The translations under genes were made by a program, and so were the position numbers. A stretch of DNA of 64,000 bases, taken from NCBI RefSeq assembly GCF_004366355.1, contig NZ_SODV01000001.1, forward strand, positions 3,348,001 through 3,412,000. Reading direction: 5' to 3'. The stretch's first letter is position 1; the number at the start of each line of letters is the position of its first letter. The notes under the pieces are model-generated. The model saw only the letters and a list, made by a program, of their open reading frames with translations. It had not been told where the DNA came from and made no database searches. This document shows, in pieces, positions 42,360 through 50,506 of this stretch. The DNA comes from Dinghuibacter silviterrae. GTDB lineage: Bacteria > Bacteroidota > Bacteroidia > Chitinophagales > Chitinophagaceae.

Positions 42360-43718
42360 TTACCGCGTGATCGCGAGCCGGGCCGATTGAACCGATCTGA
42401 ATTTTTGTTCCGGGTTATATTTATGTACTCGTTGTTCGAATTCGCCGGCAGCACTTTCATAGCCACTCCGGTAGGTCCGCGCGGACATCCGCGCGTCCTT
42501 GGAGAGGTAGATGCGGCCGCCGTATTGCAACACCACCTGGTCCAGCTCCTCCAGGAACGGGAATAACCCGTCCCGGACCGGGAAGTCCAGGGCCAGCGTG
42601 TAGCCTTCCATGGGGAAAGAAATACCGGTGTCCTGTGCCCCGAATACTTTCAACACCGCCAGGAACGATCCCCAGCCCTTGTCGCTGATGCGCTTCAGGA
42701 TGTCGATCAGACCCGCCTTTTGGGCGATGGGTACGACGAACTGGTATTGTACGAACCCTTTTTTGCCATATCCCCGGTTCCAGTGCAGGATCGCGTCCAG
42801 GGGATAAAAGAAGGGCTCGTACGGGATCACCGAACGGGCTTCCTTGCGGAAGGCCTTATGATAGTAAAGGAAATTAAAGGCCTTTACGGTAAAATTGTTC
42901 AGCACCCAGCTCGGGAGCGTGATGGGGAAGGGGATACTTTTCTTCGGGGGGAGTTGTAGCGGGTCCGCACCGCTCTTCAGTTCCGCGCGTTTCGCGTGCT
43001 CGCCCATCAGCAGGATGCTCCGCCCAAAGCCTTTTCCTTTTTTCAAACAATCAATCCACGCGACCGAATACGTAACGTCCTTGTATTTTTCAAACAGTTC
43101 AAGAAGTTCTTCGAGGTTGTCCGCCTTTATGCGGTGCTGGCTGATATACGAGGTTTCGATGGCCTTCAACTGGAAGCGCACGCTTAGGATTACGCCCGTC
43201 AGCCCCATCCCGCCGCAGGTGGCTTCCAACAGGTCCGGGAGGTGGGTCCGGCTGCAGGTCACGATCTCTCCCGTGCTCGTCAGCAGGTCCAGCTCCAGGA
43301 TGTGCCGGGAAAAAGCGCCGTCTACGTGGTGGTTCTTGCCATGTACGTCGGAGGCCACCATGCCCCCGATCGTGACGAATTTCGTCCCGGGTGTCACCGG
43401 GAGGAACCACCCCTTCGGTACGATGACCTCCAGGAGCTGGTCCAGAGTCACCCCCGACTGACAGGTGATGATCCCCGTCGTTGTATCGAAATCCGTGATC
43501 TTGTCATACTTCAGGGTACACACCGTGACGTCCGACAGCGAGGCGTCCCCGTAGCAACGGCCGTTGCCCCGGGCGATGACGGCGCGATCCGTATCGAGAA
43601 GGCTTTTGAGCTCCCCGATCGTGCGGAATGTACCTTCCTCGCTTTCCATGATGGGGTAGTTGCCCCAGTTTGCTATGCTTTTCTTCATTGCCGTTTTCGG
43701 TTTACCGGCCAGCCTCAT
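42360..43718 (-). CDS. dprE1: DprE1-like FAD-dependent oxidoreductase
   Basis: A 452-residue FAD-binding type 4 oxidase. ARGNGRCYGDAS binds the FAD pyrophosphate, and SDVHGKNHHVDGAF (about 123-136) matches the characteristic DprE1 motif. The C-terminal half is the ALO-like substrate domain. DprE1 oxidises the C2 hydroxyl of polyprenyl-phosphoryl-ribose. The ATG at 43718 overlaps the UbiA stop in ATGA, suggesting coupling; MKKSIANWG at 43688 is an alternative start nearer the first conserved residue. Together with its neighbours it should supply a lipid-linked arabinofuranose donor. Confidence 0.9.
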   Translation of the reverse strand: MRLAGKPKTAMKKSIANWGNYPIMESEEGTFRTIGELKSLLDTDRAVIARGNGRCYGDASLSDVTVCTLKYDKITDFDTTTGIITCQSGVTLDQLLEVIVPKGWFLPVTPGTKFVTIGGMVASDVHGKNHHVDGAFSRHILELDLLTSTGEIVTCSRTHLPDLLEATCGGMGLTGVILSVRFQLKAIETSYISQHRIKADNLEELLELFEKYKDVTYSVAWIDCLKKGKGFGRSILLMGEHAKRAELKSGADPLQLPPKKSIPFPITLPSWVLNNFTVKAFNFLYYHKAFRKEARSVIPYEPFFYPLDAILHWNRGYGKKGFVQYQFVVPIAQKAGLIDILKRISDKGWGSFLAVLKVFGAQDTGISFPMEGYTLALDFPVRDGLFPFLEELDQVVLQYGGRIYLSKDARMSARTYRSGYESAAGEFEQRVHKYNPEQKFRSVQSARLAITR

Positions 43719-44644
43719 TTAAAGAGGCTCAGGTCCGGCAGGTAGATGATCGTATAAAAACTCGCGCACCACAACAGCAGCGTCACTTGCAGAAACCGGT
43801 CCTTCAGCAGCAGTTTTGTCGGCGACCCCGTATTATTTTCCACGAAGGTGATCTGAAGATACCGCAACAGCCCCGCGATCACAAACATCGTCGTATAATA
43901 GAGCCGGTAGGTTTTCCACTGCGCCATCACCTCGGGGGAGATCGTGTACATCAGGTACGCCACGATGATGATCGCCGCGATCAGCGACATGGTGACGTTC
44001 ATGAACTCCAGGTTGTATCCTTTGATCGATTTGCGCATGTCCTTGCCGGAAGACAGCTTGATCAGGATGTCGTCCCGCCGTTTGGCCACCGCCATAAAGA
44101 TGGCCAGGAGGAAGATCATGATCATCAGCCATTGCGAAATGGCGATGTGCGTGATCACCCCCCCGGCCTTTATACGTAAAACAAACCCCAGCGCGAGTAT
44201 GAACACGTCAAGAATGGAAATGTTCTTCAACCCCAGGGAATATCCCAGGTTCATGAAGAAATAGATCATCAGTACAAACAGGAACTTTTCTTTGATGTTC
44301 AGCGCGATCAGCACACCCCCCACCAGGCAGACAGCGCCCAGGGCCAGGCCCAGACCCGCGGGCACTTCCCCCGAGGCAAGCGGCCGTTTGCACTTCACCG
44401 GGTGTTGCCGGTCGGCCTCCCGGTCCATAAAGTCATTCAGGATATAGATGCTGCTGGCCACCAGCCCAAAGGCCAGGAACCCCAAAAACGTATGCAGAAG
44501 CAGGTCCAGATGGAACATTTCCCCCGCGAAAAACATCGGCAGGAAAAGAAAGGCGTTCTTTACCCAGTGGTGCAGGCGCATCAGCCGGATATAGGGTAGG
44601 AGGGCGGGTCTAGCGATGGTTTGACTGGAGGTAAGCATGCTCAT
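43715..44644 (-). CDS. UbiA-family decaprenyl-phosphate phosphoribosyltransferase-like protein
   Basis: A 309-residue membrane protein with about eight helices. RLMRLHHWVKNAFLFLP followed by the aspartate motif NDFMDREADRQHP and later AKRRDD matches the Rv3806c-like branch of UbiA enzymes, which transfer 5-phosphoribose from PRPP to polyprenyl phosphate. This is the entry step for arabinose donor synthesis. The gene overlaps the upstream acetyltransferase by 35 bp and the DprE1 gene by 4 bp. Confidence 0.88.
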   Translation of the reverse strand: MSMLTSSQTIARPALLPYIRLMRLHHWVKNAFLFLPMFFAGEMFHLDLLLHTFLGFLAFGLVASSIYILNDFMDREADRQHPVKCKRPLASGEVPAGLGLALGAVCLVGGVLIALNIKEKFLFVLMIYFFMNLGYSLGLKNISILDVFILALGFVLRIKAGGVITHIAISQWLMIMIFLLAIFMAVAKRRDDILIKLSSGKDMRKSIKGYNLEFMNVTMSLIAAIIIVAYLMYTISPEVMAQWKTYRLYYTTMFVIAGLLRYLQITFVENNTGSPTKLLLKDRFLQVTLLLWCASFYTIIYLPDLSLFK

Positions 44645-45272
44645 TCTTTATAACGGCGGCGGGTTTCTCCCACTCGGCCGTAGTTGGATTGTATTGTTTC
44701 AGTACGCGGGCCGGGTTGCCGCCCACCATGGTGAAATCCGGGACGTCCTTCGTCACCACGCTGCCACCCGCCACGATACAGTGTTTCCCGATCTTTACAC
44801 CCGCGGTGATCACCGCATTCGTGCCGATCCAGGTGTCGTCCCCGATGTATACGGTCGCGGTATCGCACTTCTGGTCCCTGATGGGGGTGTTGACATCGAC
44901 ATACCCATGGTTCAACCCCGAAACCCCCACGTGCTGGGCCATGATCACATTGTTCCCGATCACGACCGGTCCCGTCAGCACGCTGCCGATCCCGATCATA
45001 CAGCGGGACCCGATGACGATCTCGCCCATGCCGTTGTTGATACACGTAAAATCCTCGATGATGCTGTCCGCCCCCAGGCGGAATGTCCGGAAGGGCATCA
45101 GGTCCAGGCGGGTCCTCCGCCGTATCTTCGACCCCTTGCCCGTTTCGCGCATAAAGGGATTGAGCAGATTCCGCACCCACCAACGCGGCCTCGCGGAACC
45201 CTCCGGCATCAACAAACGCAGCACGAAGCGTTTGGTCTTCGGGTCGTTTTGTATTTTATCGACGAGGCCCAT
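44610..45272 (-). CDS. Left-handed beta-helix (hexapeptide) acyltransferase
   Basis: A 220-residue protein whose residues about 65-190 consist of hexapeptide turns (VIGNNV, IGDDTWIGTNAVITAGVKIGKHCIVAGGSVVTKDV) ending with the typical GNPARVLK. This is the WcaF/colanic-acid acetyltransferase type, using acetyl-CoA in the cytoplasm. The N-terminal 60 residues are basic and may bind membrane or acceptor. It sits in the arabinose-donor operon, so it may acetylate a sugar before export. Confidence 0.88.
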   Translation of the reverse strand: MGLVDKIQNDPKTKRFVLRLLMPEGSARPRWWVRNLLNPFMRETGKGSKIRRRTRLDLMPFRTFRLGADSIIEDFTCINNGMGEIVIGSRCMIGIGSVLTGPVVIGNNVIMAQHVGVSGLNHGYVDVNTPIRDQKCDTATVYIGDDTWIGTNAVITAGVKIGKHCIVAGGSVVTKDVPDFTMVGGNPARVLKQYNPTTAEWEKPAAVIKNEHAYLQSNHR

Positions 45273-46106
45273 TTAGGAAAGTTTCTCTTTGTGCTCTTTG
45301 TGCCGTCCGCCCAGCAAAATTGGCGGTATCCAAAGCTTCGCCGTTTCTTTCAGGCTCGTTATGGCCCTTGCTTTTTTATCCTCGTTCCGGTATACGAAAA
45401 GCGTATTGTGGTCCGTTTCGCTCACGCTCGCTTCTTCCGCCGGACGCCCGTTGGTATAGTAATATAAGGCCAGCGACTTCCGCGACCGGTCCGGGGGACA
45501 CGTCAGCGGGTTCGGGTGCCCATGGTAAGAATCGCTCGTCGTGGAAAACATCGCCATCCGGTTGAACAAAGGCAGAATCTTTTTGCGGCACCCCTTCATT
45601 TCCCGGTCCCACAACTCGAAATGCCCCCCGTACGACTCATCCCAGTTTTCGTTCAGGTACACCAACACGTTTATCCGCCGGTCCAGCTTTGTTTTCGGGT
45701 GTTTGTTAAAGTCCGCGTGCAGCTTCAGCATCCCGCCCGGCTGGATCTGGTGACACCCCCCGCCGTCATAAAACGGATCCGGGATCAGGTTTTCGATCCC
45801 CGTCAGTTCTGTCAGAAATTCCAGGAAAGGCTGCGAATTCAGGTAGTGCATAAACAGCTTTGTCCGCTCTCCAAACCGTCCCTCCCCCTTGCTCGCCAGC
45901 TTCACCTGATTCGGGTCGTTAAACTGCAGGTCCGGCTTCTTCGACATATCCGGGAACTCCTCCAACACCGCGTACAACACCTCGGGGTTAAAAAAGTTGT
46001 CAAAATAAATGTTCGGGAAAGGATCCGCCGTTTTATATTCCTCCGCATGCGCGGTTCCAAAAGCCTTGAGGTCACCGAGGCTGGCGTTGATGAAGTTCAT
46101 CTCCAA
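45273..46106 (-). CDS. 2-oxoglutarate/Fe(II)-dependent oxygenase, prolyl-hydroxylase-like
   Basis: A 277-residue protein. LHADFN gives the HxD iron ligands, YHGHPNP the distal His, and RKSLALYYYT the Arg for 2-oxoglutarate. The HQIQPGGMLKLHADF and LVYLNENW stretches are typical of the prolyl 4-hydroxylase-like 2OG oxygenase family found in polysaccharide clusters. The substrate is unknown; hydroxylation of a sugar, lipid or protein is possible. It is the first gene of the minus-strand operon and starts 1 bp before the acetyltransferase gene. Confidence 0.85.
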   Translation of the reverse strand: MEMNFINASLGDLKAFGTAHAEEYKTADPFPNIYFDNFFNPEVLYAVLEEFPDMSKKPDLQFNDPNQVKLASKGEGRFGERTKLFMHYLNSQPFLEFLTELTGIENLIPDPFYDGGGCHQIQPGGMLKLHADFNKHPKTKLDRRINVLVYLNENWDESYGGHFELWDREMKGCRKKILPLFNRMAMFSTTSDSYHGHPNPLTCPPDRSRKSLALYYYTNGRPAEEASVSETDHNTLFVYRNEDKKARAITSLKETAKLWIPPILLGGRHKEHKEKLS

Positions 46107-46268
46107 TATGGGGTTTAAGCGGTAAACAAAACTTTACAGCTTCGAAATTAGATATTCAACCTGCGCCATTTTTGGGATTCCCGTAAAGCGGTTGTTTTAT
46201 TTAACGTCCGTTGGATTTTCGGGGTTAAACGATGATCGTTATCTTGCTGTCTCGTAAAAAAGCTCCCC

Positions 46269-48185
46269 ATGACCTCTGTTTCCCGACGTTCCGACGCCTT
46301 CCTGATCATTGCTTTCTCATTGATTCCCTTGGCGTTACACTTCCCTTACCGGGTCAATATCTTCCTTTCCTGGGAGGGGGCCTATCGTTTGTACCTCGGG
46401 GAGGTGCCCTACCGGGACTTTGGGGTGCCCATGGGGGTGGGGTACTGGCTGCTGCCCGCGGTCTTCTTTAAGTTGTTCGGGCCCAGTATGTTATCGCTTA
46501 TAAAGGCGCAGGTGGTGCTCAATATTATCGCGGGATTGTCGTTCCGTTCTTTGCTGCGGCGGCTCGATGTGCCGTTTGGGGTGCGCGTGGCTTCTGTGCT
46601 CGTGCTTTGCTTGTCCTATATACTCGTGAATTTCTGGCCTTGGTATAATAATACGGACATCTTGTATGGGATTGTGGGGATCAACCTGCTGCTGGGGGCG
46701 CTCGCGCCGGCTGCTGGTGCCCTGGCCGCAGGCGCCGCGCCGCCGGCTTCCGCCCCCGCGCCGCATCCCGACGCCTCCGGGCGCCGCTTCCTTTACCTGC
46801 TCGGCGCCGCCTTCTTCCTCTTCCTCTCGTTCTTCACCAAACAAGACGGCGGCTTCCTCATGTTCGCCATCGCGGCCGCCCTCGTCGTACACGACGGTCT
46901 GGCGACCCGCCGGTGGAACAACGCCCTTTTGTTTTTTGGCCTTTATGTGTTGATCGCGCTCGTGGTGATCCTGCCCTTTACCCGCTATACCTTCGGCTAC
47001 TGGTTCAACCATGGCCAACCGCCCCATACCGCGCGGCTGTCCCCCCGCGATATGATCCAGGAGTTCCTGGAGGCGTCTCAATGGATCAAATTCTACCTGT
47101 TGCTTGTCCTGCTCATCGTCCTTGCCAAGGGGCGCCGGTTGGGCTGGAAGGCCTTCTGGAGCAACCGGAGGGAGGTTAGTTTCTTGTTGGTTACCGTGGG
47201 AATCCTCGGGGCTGCAGCAGTCTTTCAGGTGACGAGCTATACCCCGCCCGATAATAATATCTTTTTCCACGCCTTTGCGATCGCCTATGTGCTCGATGGG
47301 GTGACCTTTTTGACCGCCTGGGCGCCTGACAGCCCCGGCCGCCTGGCCTGGTTGCTTGCCGGAGTCCTTCTTTGGTGGTCAGGGTCCTACTGGAAGTACA
47401 TCGACCGCATTTCCTCCCGGATTTTTCCCGGGCCTGCGATGGCGACCGTTTCGCCTACCGGGGAGAACGTGATCAACGAGCATACGTATATGATCAACCT
47501 CGACACCACGCACTACGAGGATGAGAGTACCTGGGAGCAGGTACCGGATATGCCGGCGTTCAAGCGGATATATATGCCACCGTCGACGGTGGCTGGGATT
47601 CAGCGGTTAAGGAAGATGCCGGAGTTTACCGGCGGGCCGATACCGGTGGGGGATGGGATGATGGGGGCCAACCCCATGGGCGCCACTACCACAGGCGCCG
47701 CGACGACCGCGGGCGCCAAAGCCGTCCCAGACGCAGCTTCGCCCACAGACAAGGGCATCAACGGTGGCGGCATGATGCCCCATGGCGGCTCCGCCAACCC
47801 CTCCGCCTCCGACCCCTGGGCCCCGGGGCCCGGCATGGCGCCGATGACCCGCACCCTGCCGGCCGGGGTGCGCCCGCATGTGCTCAATATGAGCGAGCTC
47901 ACGCCGCTCGCGCGGGAGCTCAACTTTACCGAAGACAAGGGGCCGATGGAGCCGCTTTGGTACCACCTCGGGGTGTGCATGTTCAACCGCGAGGCGGATA
48001 CCGTGTGTGCGCGGATCGCCCGCGGGGGGTATGACCTCGTCCTGTTTGAATACGTGCCGGGGTTGAATAACTTTTACCCGTTCCGGGTGAGGGATTCCTT
48101 AAAGGTTCATTATGTACTCGTAGACTCGTTCCTGGCACCGCGGCGACCGACCAATGGGGTGGTGGAGGTGTATAGGAAAAAATAG
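46269..48185 (+). CDS. GT-C-type (GT39-like) membrane protein with low-complexity loops
   Basis: A 638-residue protein with about ten helices. After the first helix it has FLSWEGAYRLYLGEVPYRDFG, the acidic loop and GEVPYRDF signature of GT39-like GT-C transferases, which use polyprenyl-phosphate sugars in the periplasm. Two low-complexity Ala/Gly/Pro/Met-rich stretches stand out at residues about 146-171 and 462-530, the second inside the C-terminal soluble domain. It is divergent from the arabinose-donor operon by 162 bp, making it a candidate user of that donor. Confidence 0.78.
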   Translation: MTSVSRRSDAFLIIAFSLIPLALHFPYRVNIFLSWEGAYRLYLGEVPYRDFGVPMGVGYWLLPAVFFKLFGPSMLSLIKAQVVLNIIAGLSFRSLLRRLDVPFGVRVASVLVLCLSYILVNFWPWYNNTDILYGIVGINLLLGALAPAAGALAAGAAPPASAPAPHPDASGRRFLYLLGAAFFLFLSFFTKQDGGFLMFAIAAALVVHDGLATRRWNNALLFFGLYVLIALVVILPFTRYTFGYWFNHGQPPHTARLSPRDMIQEFLEASQWIKFYLLLVLLIVLAKGRRLGWKAFWSNRREVSFLLVTVGILGAAAVFQVTSYTPPDNNIFFHAFAIAYVLDGVTFLTAWAPDSPGRLAWLLAGVLLWWSGSYWKYIDRISSRIFPGPAMATVSPTGENVINEHTYMINLDTTHYEDESTWEQVPDMPAFKRIYMPPSTVAGIQRLRKMPEFTGGPIPVGDGMMGANPMGATTTGAATTAGAKAVPDAASPTDKGINGGGMMPHGGSANPSASDPWAPGPGMAPMTRTLPAGVRPHVLNMSELTPLARELNFTEDKGPMEPLWYHLGVCMFNREADTVCARIARGGYDLVLFEYVPGLNNFYPFRVRDSLKVHYVLVDSFLAPRRPTNGVVEVYRKK

Positions 48186-48383
48186 GACGATTTTAAGCCC
48201 CAAACCCTCGAAGCGTAAGAAAGTGAAATTGATGAGGCTATCGTCTGCTCATCCCCAAGCGCTCGAATCTCATCTTCCGCCCTCGTGAGAAATTATCGAA
48301 CAATTAAGAAGATGGTCACTCCCGGTCTCTCAAAAAAATAGGCACGACGTTTTGTCCTCAACCTACGTTATTGGCTATAAACC

Positions 48384-48419
48384 GGCGGCCGCATCCCAAC
48401 GATGCAGCCGCCCTTTTTT
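48384..48419 (+). terminator. Intrinsic terminator
   Basis: GGCGGC-C-GCATC, loop CCAAC, GATGC-A-GCCGCC followed by CTTTTTTC. Stem of 11 bp with one mismatch and a clear T-run. It lies 200 bp after the GT-C gene. The 200 bp between hold no gene; a small RNA ending here is possible. Confidence 0.85.
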
Positions 48420-48421
48420 CG

Positions 48422-48429
48422 TAGATTTG
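48422..48429 (+). promoter_or_regulatory. -7 promoter element for the unrecognised gene at 48453
   Basis: TAGATTTG matches TAnnTTTG exactly, directly after the terminator T-run and 23 bp before the ATG. No correctly spaced TTG is seen upstream. Confidence 0.5.
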
Positions 48430-48452
48430 TTGCCCCAAAATATCTCAAATCT

Positions 48453-49211
48453 ATGGCTGACGAAATAAATAAGTCTCTACAGAAGATAGCAGCTATGGTG
48501 AAGACCATACACGAAGCAACTCGAAATAACGCCTATACAGAGCTTTTGACCTATTCAGTCATCTCTTTTGACAATGTCTGGAACCCCGGTGTAATCCAAT
48601 CCGCCAGAGAGTTTAAGATTACACTTCATGTACACCCCGACGTCTATGTCAAATTGTATACAATCATACCTTCTATGGCGAAGACTCTACGTAATGACTT
48701 TAATAGGGTATCCAATTATGAATTCTCGGAGATTGAGATCCTGCCAGACTACGACAAATTTACCCTTGTCGATGCCACCATCCAACCTGTTTTTACCCCT
48801 TGGGATGAAATCAACCAAAGTCAGGAAAAGCTATTAGTAATGCTGCGGCAAAGTACCGACCACTTAGACTTCCAAAACATAGGTAATACCGCCCGAACAA
48901 TATTGCAGAACTTGGCCGATATCGTTTACGATCCAAGTCGGCACGCTCACGAAGACCCGTCCGCCGATATGTCCGCTGGCAAATTCAAAAACCGGCTGAA
49001 TGCATATATACATACTGAATTAAAGGGATCAGGCAACGAAGAGCTACGGAATTTCGCCGATGCCCAGATCACTGCGATGAAGAAGACAATAGACCTGGCC
49101 AACGCGACGACCCACAAATTAAACGTAGGCCGTCCATTCGCCGAAGCGTGTGCAGTTGGAACCATCCACGTAATTAGTATCATTAAAACTATCAACAAAT
49201 CAAAGGCATAG
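48453..49211 (+). CDS. Unrecognised protein, probably horizontally acquired
   Basis: A 252-residue cytoplasmic protein with no signal peptide or membrane helix. I start at MADEINKS (48453), because an upstream in-frame ATG at 48402 lies inside the terminator stem. The N-terminal half mixes strands and helices. The C-terminal half is helical, with NRLNAYIHTELKG and ITAMKKTIDLANATTHKL, which look like paired helices of the kind seen in HEPN-like or Abi-type proteins, but no RxxxxH motif is present. Base composition is clearly more A/T-rich than the glycan genes, with many AAT/ATA codons. No function is assigned. Confidence 0.7.
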   Translation: MADEINKSLQKIAAMVKTIHEATRNNAYTELLTYSVISFDNVWNPGVIQSAREFKITLHVHPDVYVKLYTIIPSMAKTLRNDFNRVSNYEFSEIEILPDYDKFTLVDATIQPVFTPWDEINQSQEKLLVMLRQSTDHLDFQNIGNTARTILQNLADIVYDPSRHAHEDPSADMSAGKFKNRLNAYIHTELKGSGNEELRNFADAQITAMKKTIDLANATTHKLNVGRPFAEACAVGTIHVISIIKTINKSKA

Positions 49212-49532
49212 CGCCTACCCGGCATTTCGGCTGAACGGCCTTTGCAAAGGAGAGGGGATAGTTGGAAGATATATTTCGTGTTCGGAGAAATCTTTAATTA
49301 CGTAGATGGCTTCCGTGTCGCCATCAAGCAAACCAATACAACCACGATAGAAACAAAAGCATTTTCATATAGCAGTATGCGATATAGTGAAAGATAAGTA
49401 ACTGTGACTTTCAAAGACAATTTAGGATTGCATTCCCTTCTAAGATACAAAATGATATGCACAAAGGATACGTCACCACTTCAATATCCATCCTGTCTGC
49501 TATGACAGGCATCGCTTTGTCGCCAATCATTT
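49212..49532. other. 321-bp A/T-rich gap, no gene supported
   Basis: Contains CCTTTGCAAAGG, a 12-bp palindrome at about 49239-49250, and A/T-rich sequence. A 27-residue hydrophobic frame at 49457-49540 overlaps the end of the convergent CPBP gene and is not convincing. Nothing else is recognisable. Confidence 0.4.
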
Positions 49533-50378
49533 TTATATAGCGCCGCGGTCGCCAAATTGGGTCGCGCCCTGTTTTTTCCAAAACGGCGGCACAATTTTCC
49601 CCTGCCTATAACACAACACCATCAAAACCCCCGTAGCCACCAAACAAAAGACCGGCGCCTGCACAGACCCCTCAGGCCCGAATGCCCCCCCGGTAACCCA
49701 CGTCGCCCCCTGTATCTTCGAAGTCAAAAGGCTGTCGGAAATCGCCACCCCCGACGTGCTCGCGCCAAAAATCCCCGACTGCGTAAAGTTCCACGCAAAA
49801 TGGATGGCAATAGGAAACCATAAATTCCGTGAATACATGTAAGCCACCCCTAAAAGCAGCCCCGCCTCGATGGCGATCCCCATCGCCGTGATCAATGAGC
49901 TATTCGGGTTGGCCAGGTGAAGCAGGCCAAAAATCAACGCAGAAATACCCAGGGCCAGAAGGCTGCCCAGCTTTTCTTCCATGATCCTGAACAAAACACC
50001 CCTGATCAGGACCTCCTCGATGATGGCCGCCGTAAAAGCCATGATCAACCCGGGAAGGACAGCCGCGATGGGATTGATGGAGATGACGGTGAAGTCATGA
50101 TTCAAATAAATAACCCCTATAGTCAGGGTTTGCAGCAGGGCGCCGAGTAGGATGCCCACCACCAGATACATCCCGTTAGGGGACAACTCCGTGATTTTCC
50201 TTTTCTCATAAAACCTGAAAAGTAGGATATAGGCGGCGAGCGTCAGGATGACCACCACGATGGCCCTGACCAGTTTTTGGTCGATCAATCTTTGCCCGAG
50301 CTGGATCACGCCAACGATGACGATAAGCCCGATAAGGATCTTTCTGAGCGGGAAGTCCAGGATTTTTTTTGCAGTCAT
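49533..50378 (-). CDS. CPBP-family intramembrane protease-like protein
   Basis: A 281-residue membrane protein. The three CPBP (Abi/Rce1) motifs are present in order: IIEEVLIRGVLF (EExxxR), FGLLHLAN and HFAWNF, which provide the metal-binding Glu and His residues. Proteins of this family act in prenyl-protein processing in eukaryotes and in bacteriocin immunity or regulation in bacteria. It is transcribed away from the ATPase pair, with 127 bp between the start codons. Whether it belongs to the same island function is unknown. Confidence 0.88.
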   Translation of the reverse strand: MTAKKILDFPLRKILIGLIVIVGVIQLGQRLIDQKLVRAIVVVILTLAAYILLFRFYEKRKITELSPNGMYLVVGILLGALLQTLTIGVIYLNHDFTVISINPIAAVLPGLIMAFTAAIIEEVLIRGVLFRIMEEKLGSLLALGISALIFGLLHLANPNSSLITAMGIAIEAGLLLGVAYMYSRNLWFPIAIHFAWNFTQSGIFGASTSGVAISDSLLTSKIQGATWVTGGAFGPEGSVQAPVFCLVATGVLMVLCYRQGKIVPPFWKKQGATQFGDRGAI

Positions 50379-50432
50379 CTTGCATTAGGTAGGTTTAGGG
50401 CACAATATAAGTGATTATCAACTTGTTGAAAA

Positions 50433-50506
50433 TGACTACAATTTTATAGTCAAAAAATTTGACTATGAGTTTATAGTCATTAATTTTGACAATATTTCTA
50501 TAGTCA
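50433..50506 (+). repeat. Three 20-bp palindromes at exact 27-bp spacing before the ATPase gene
   Basis: Units begin at 50433, 50460 and 50487. Unit 2 is TGACTATGAGTTTATAGTCA; the others differ at a few positions but keep TGAC...TATAGTCA or TTATAGTCA. Each is an inverted repeat (TGACTA/TAGTCA). The last A of the third unit is the A of the ATG start codon. The array covers the likely promoter, so binding by a dimeric regulator would block both transcription and translation start. No spacer variety, so not a CRISPR. Confidence 0.8.

Noticed and set aside
49457-49540. 27-codon hydrophobic frame
   Set aside because: Overlaps the end of the convergent CPBP gene and has no supporting context beyond hydrophobicity.
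50433-50506. CRISPR-like short phased repeats
   Set aside because: The 27-bp period contains no variable spacers, units are diverged palindromes, only three copies, and no cas genes are present.
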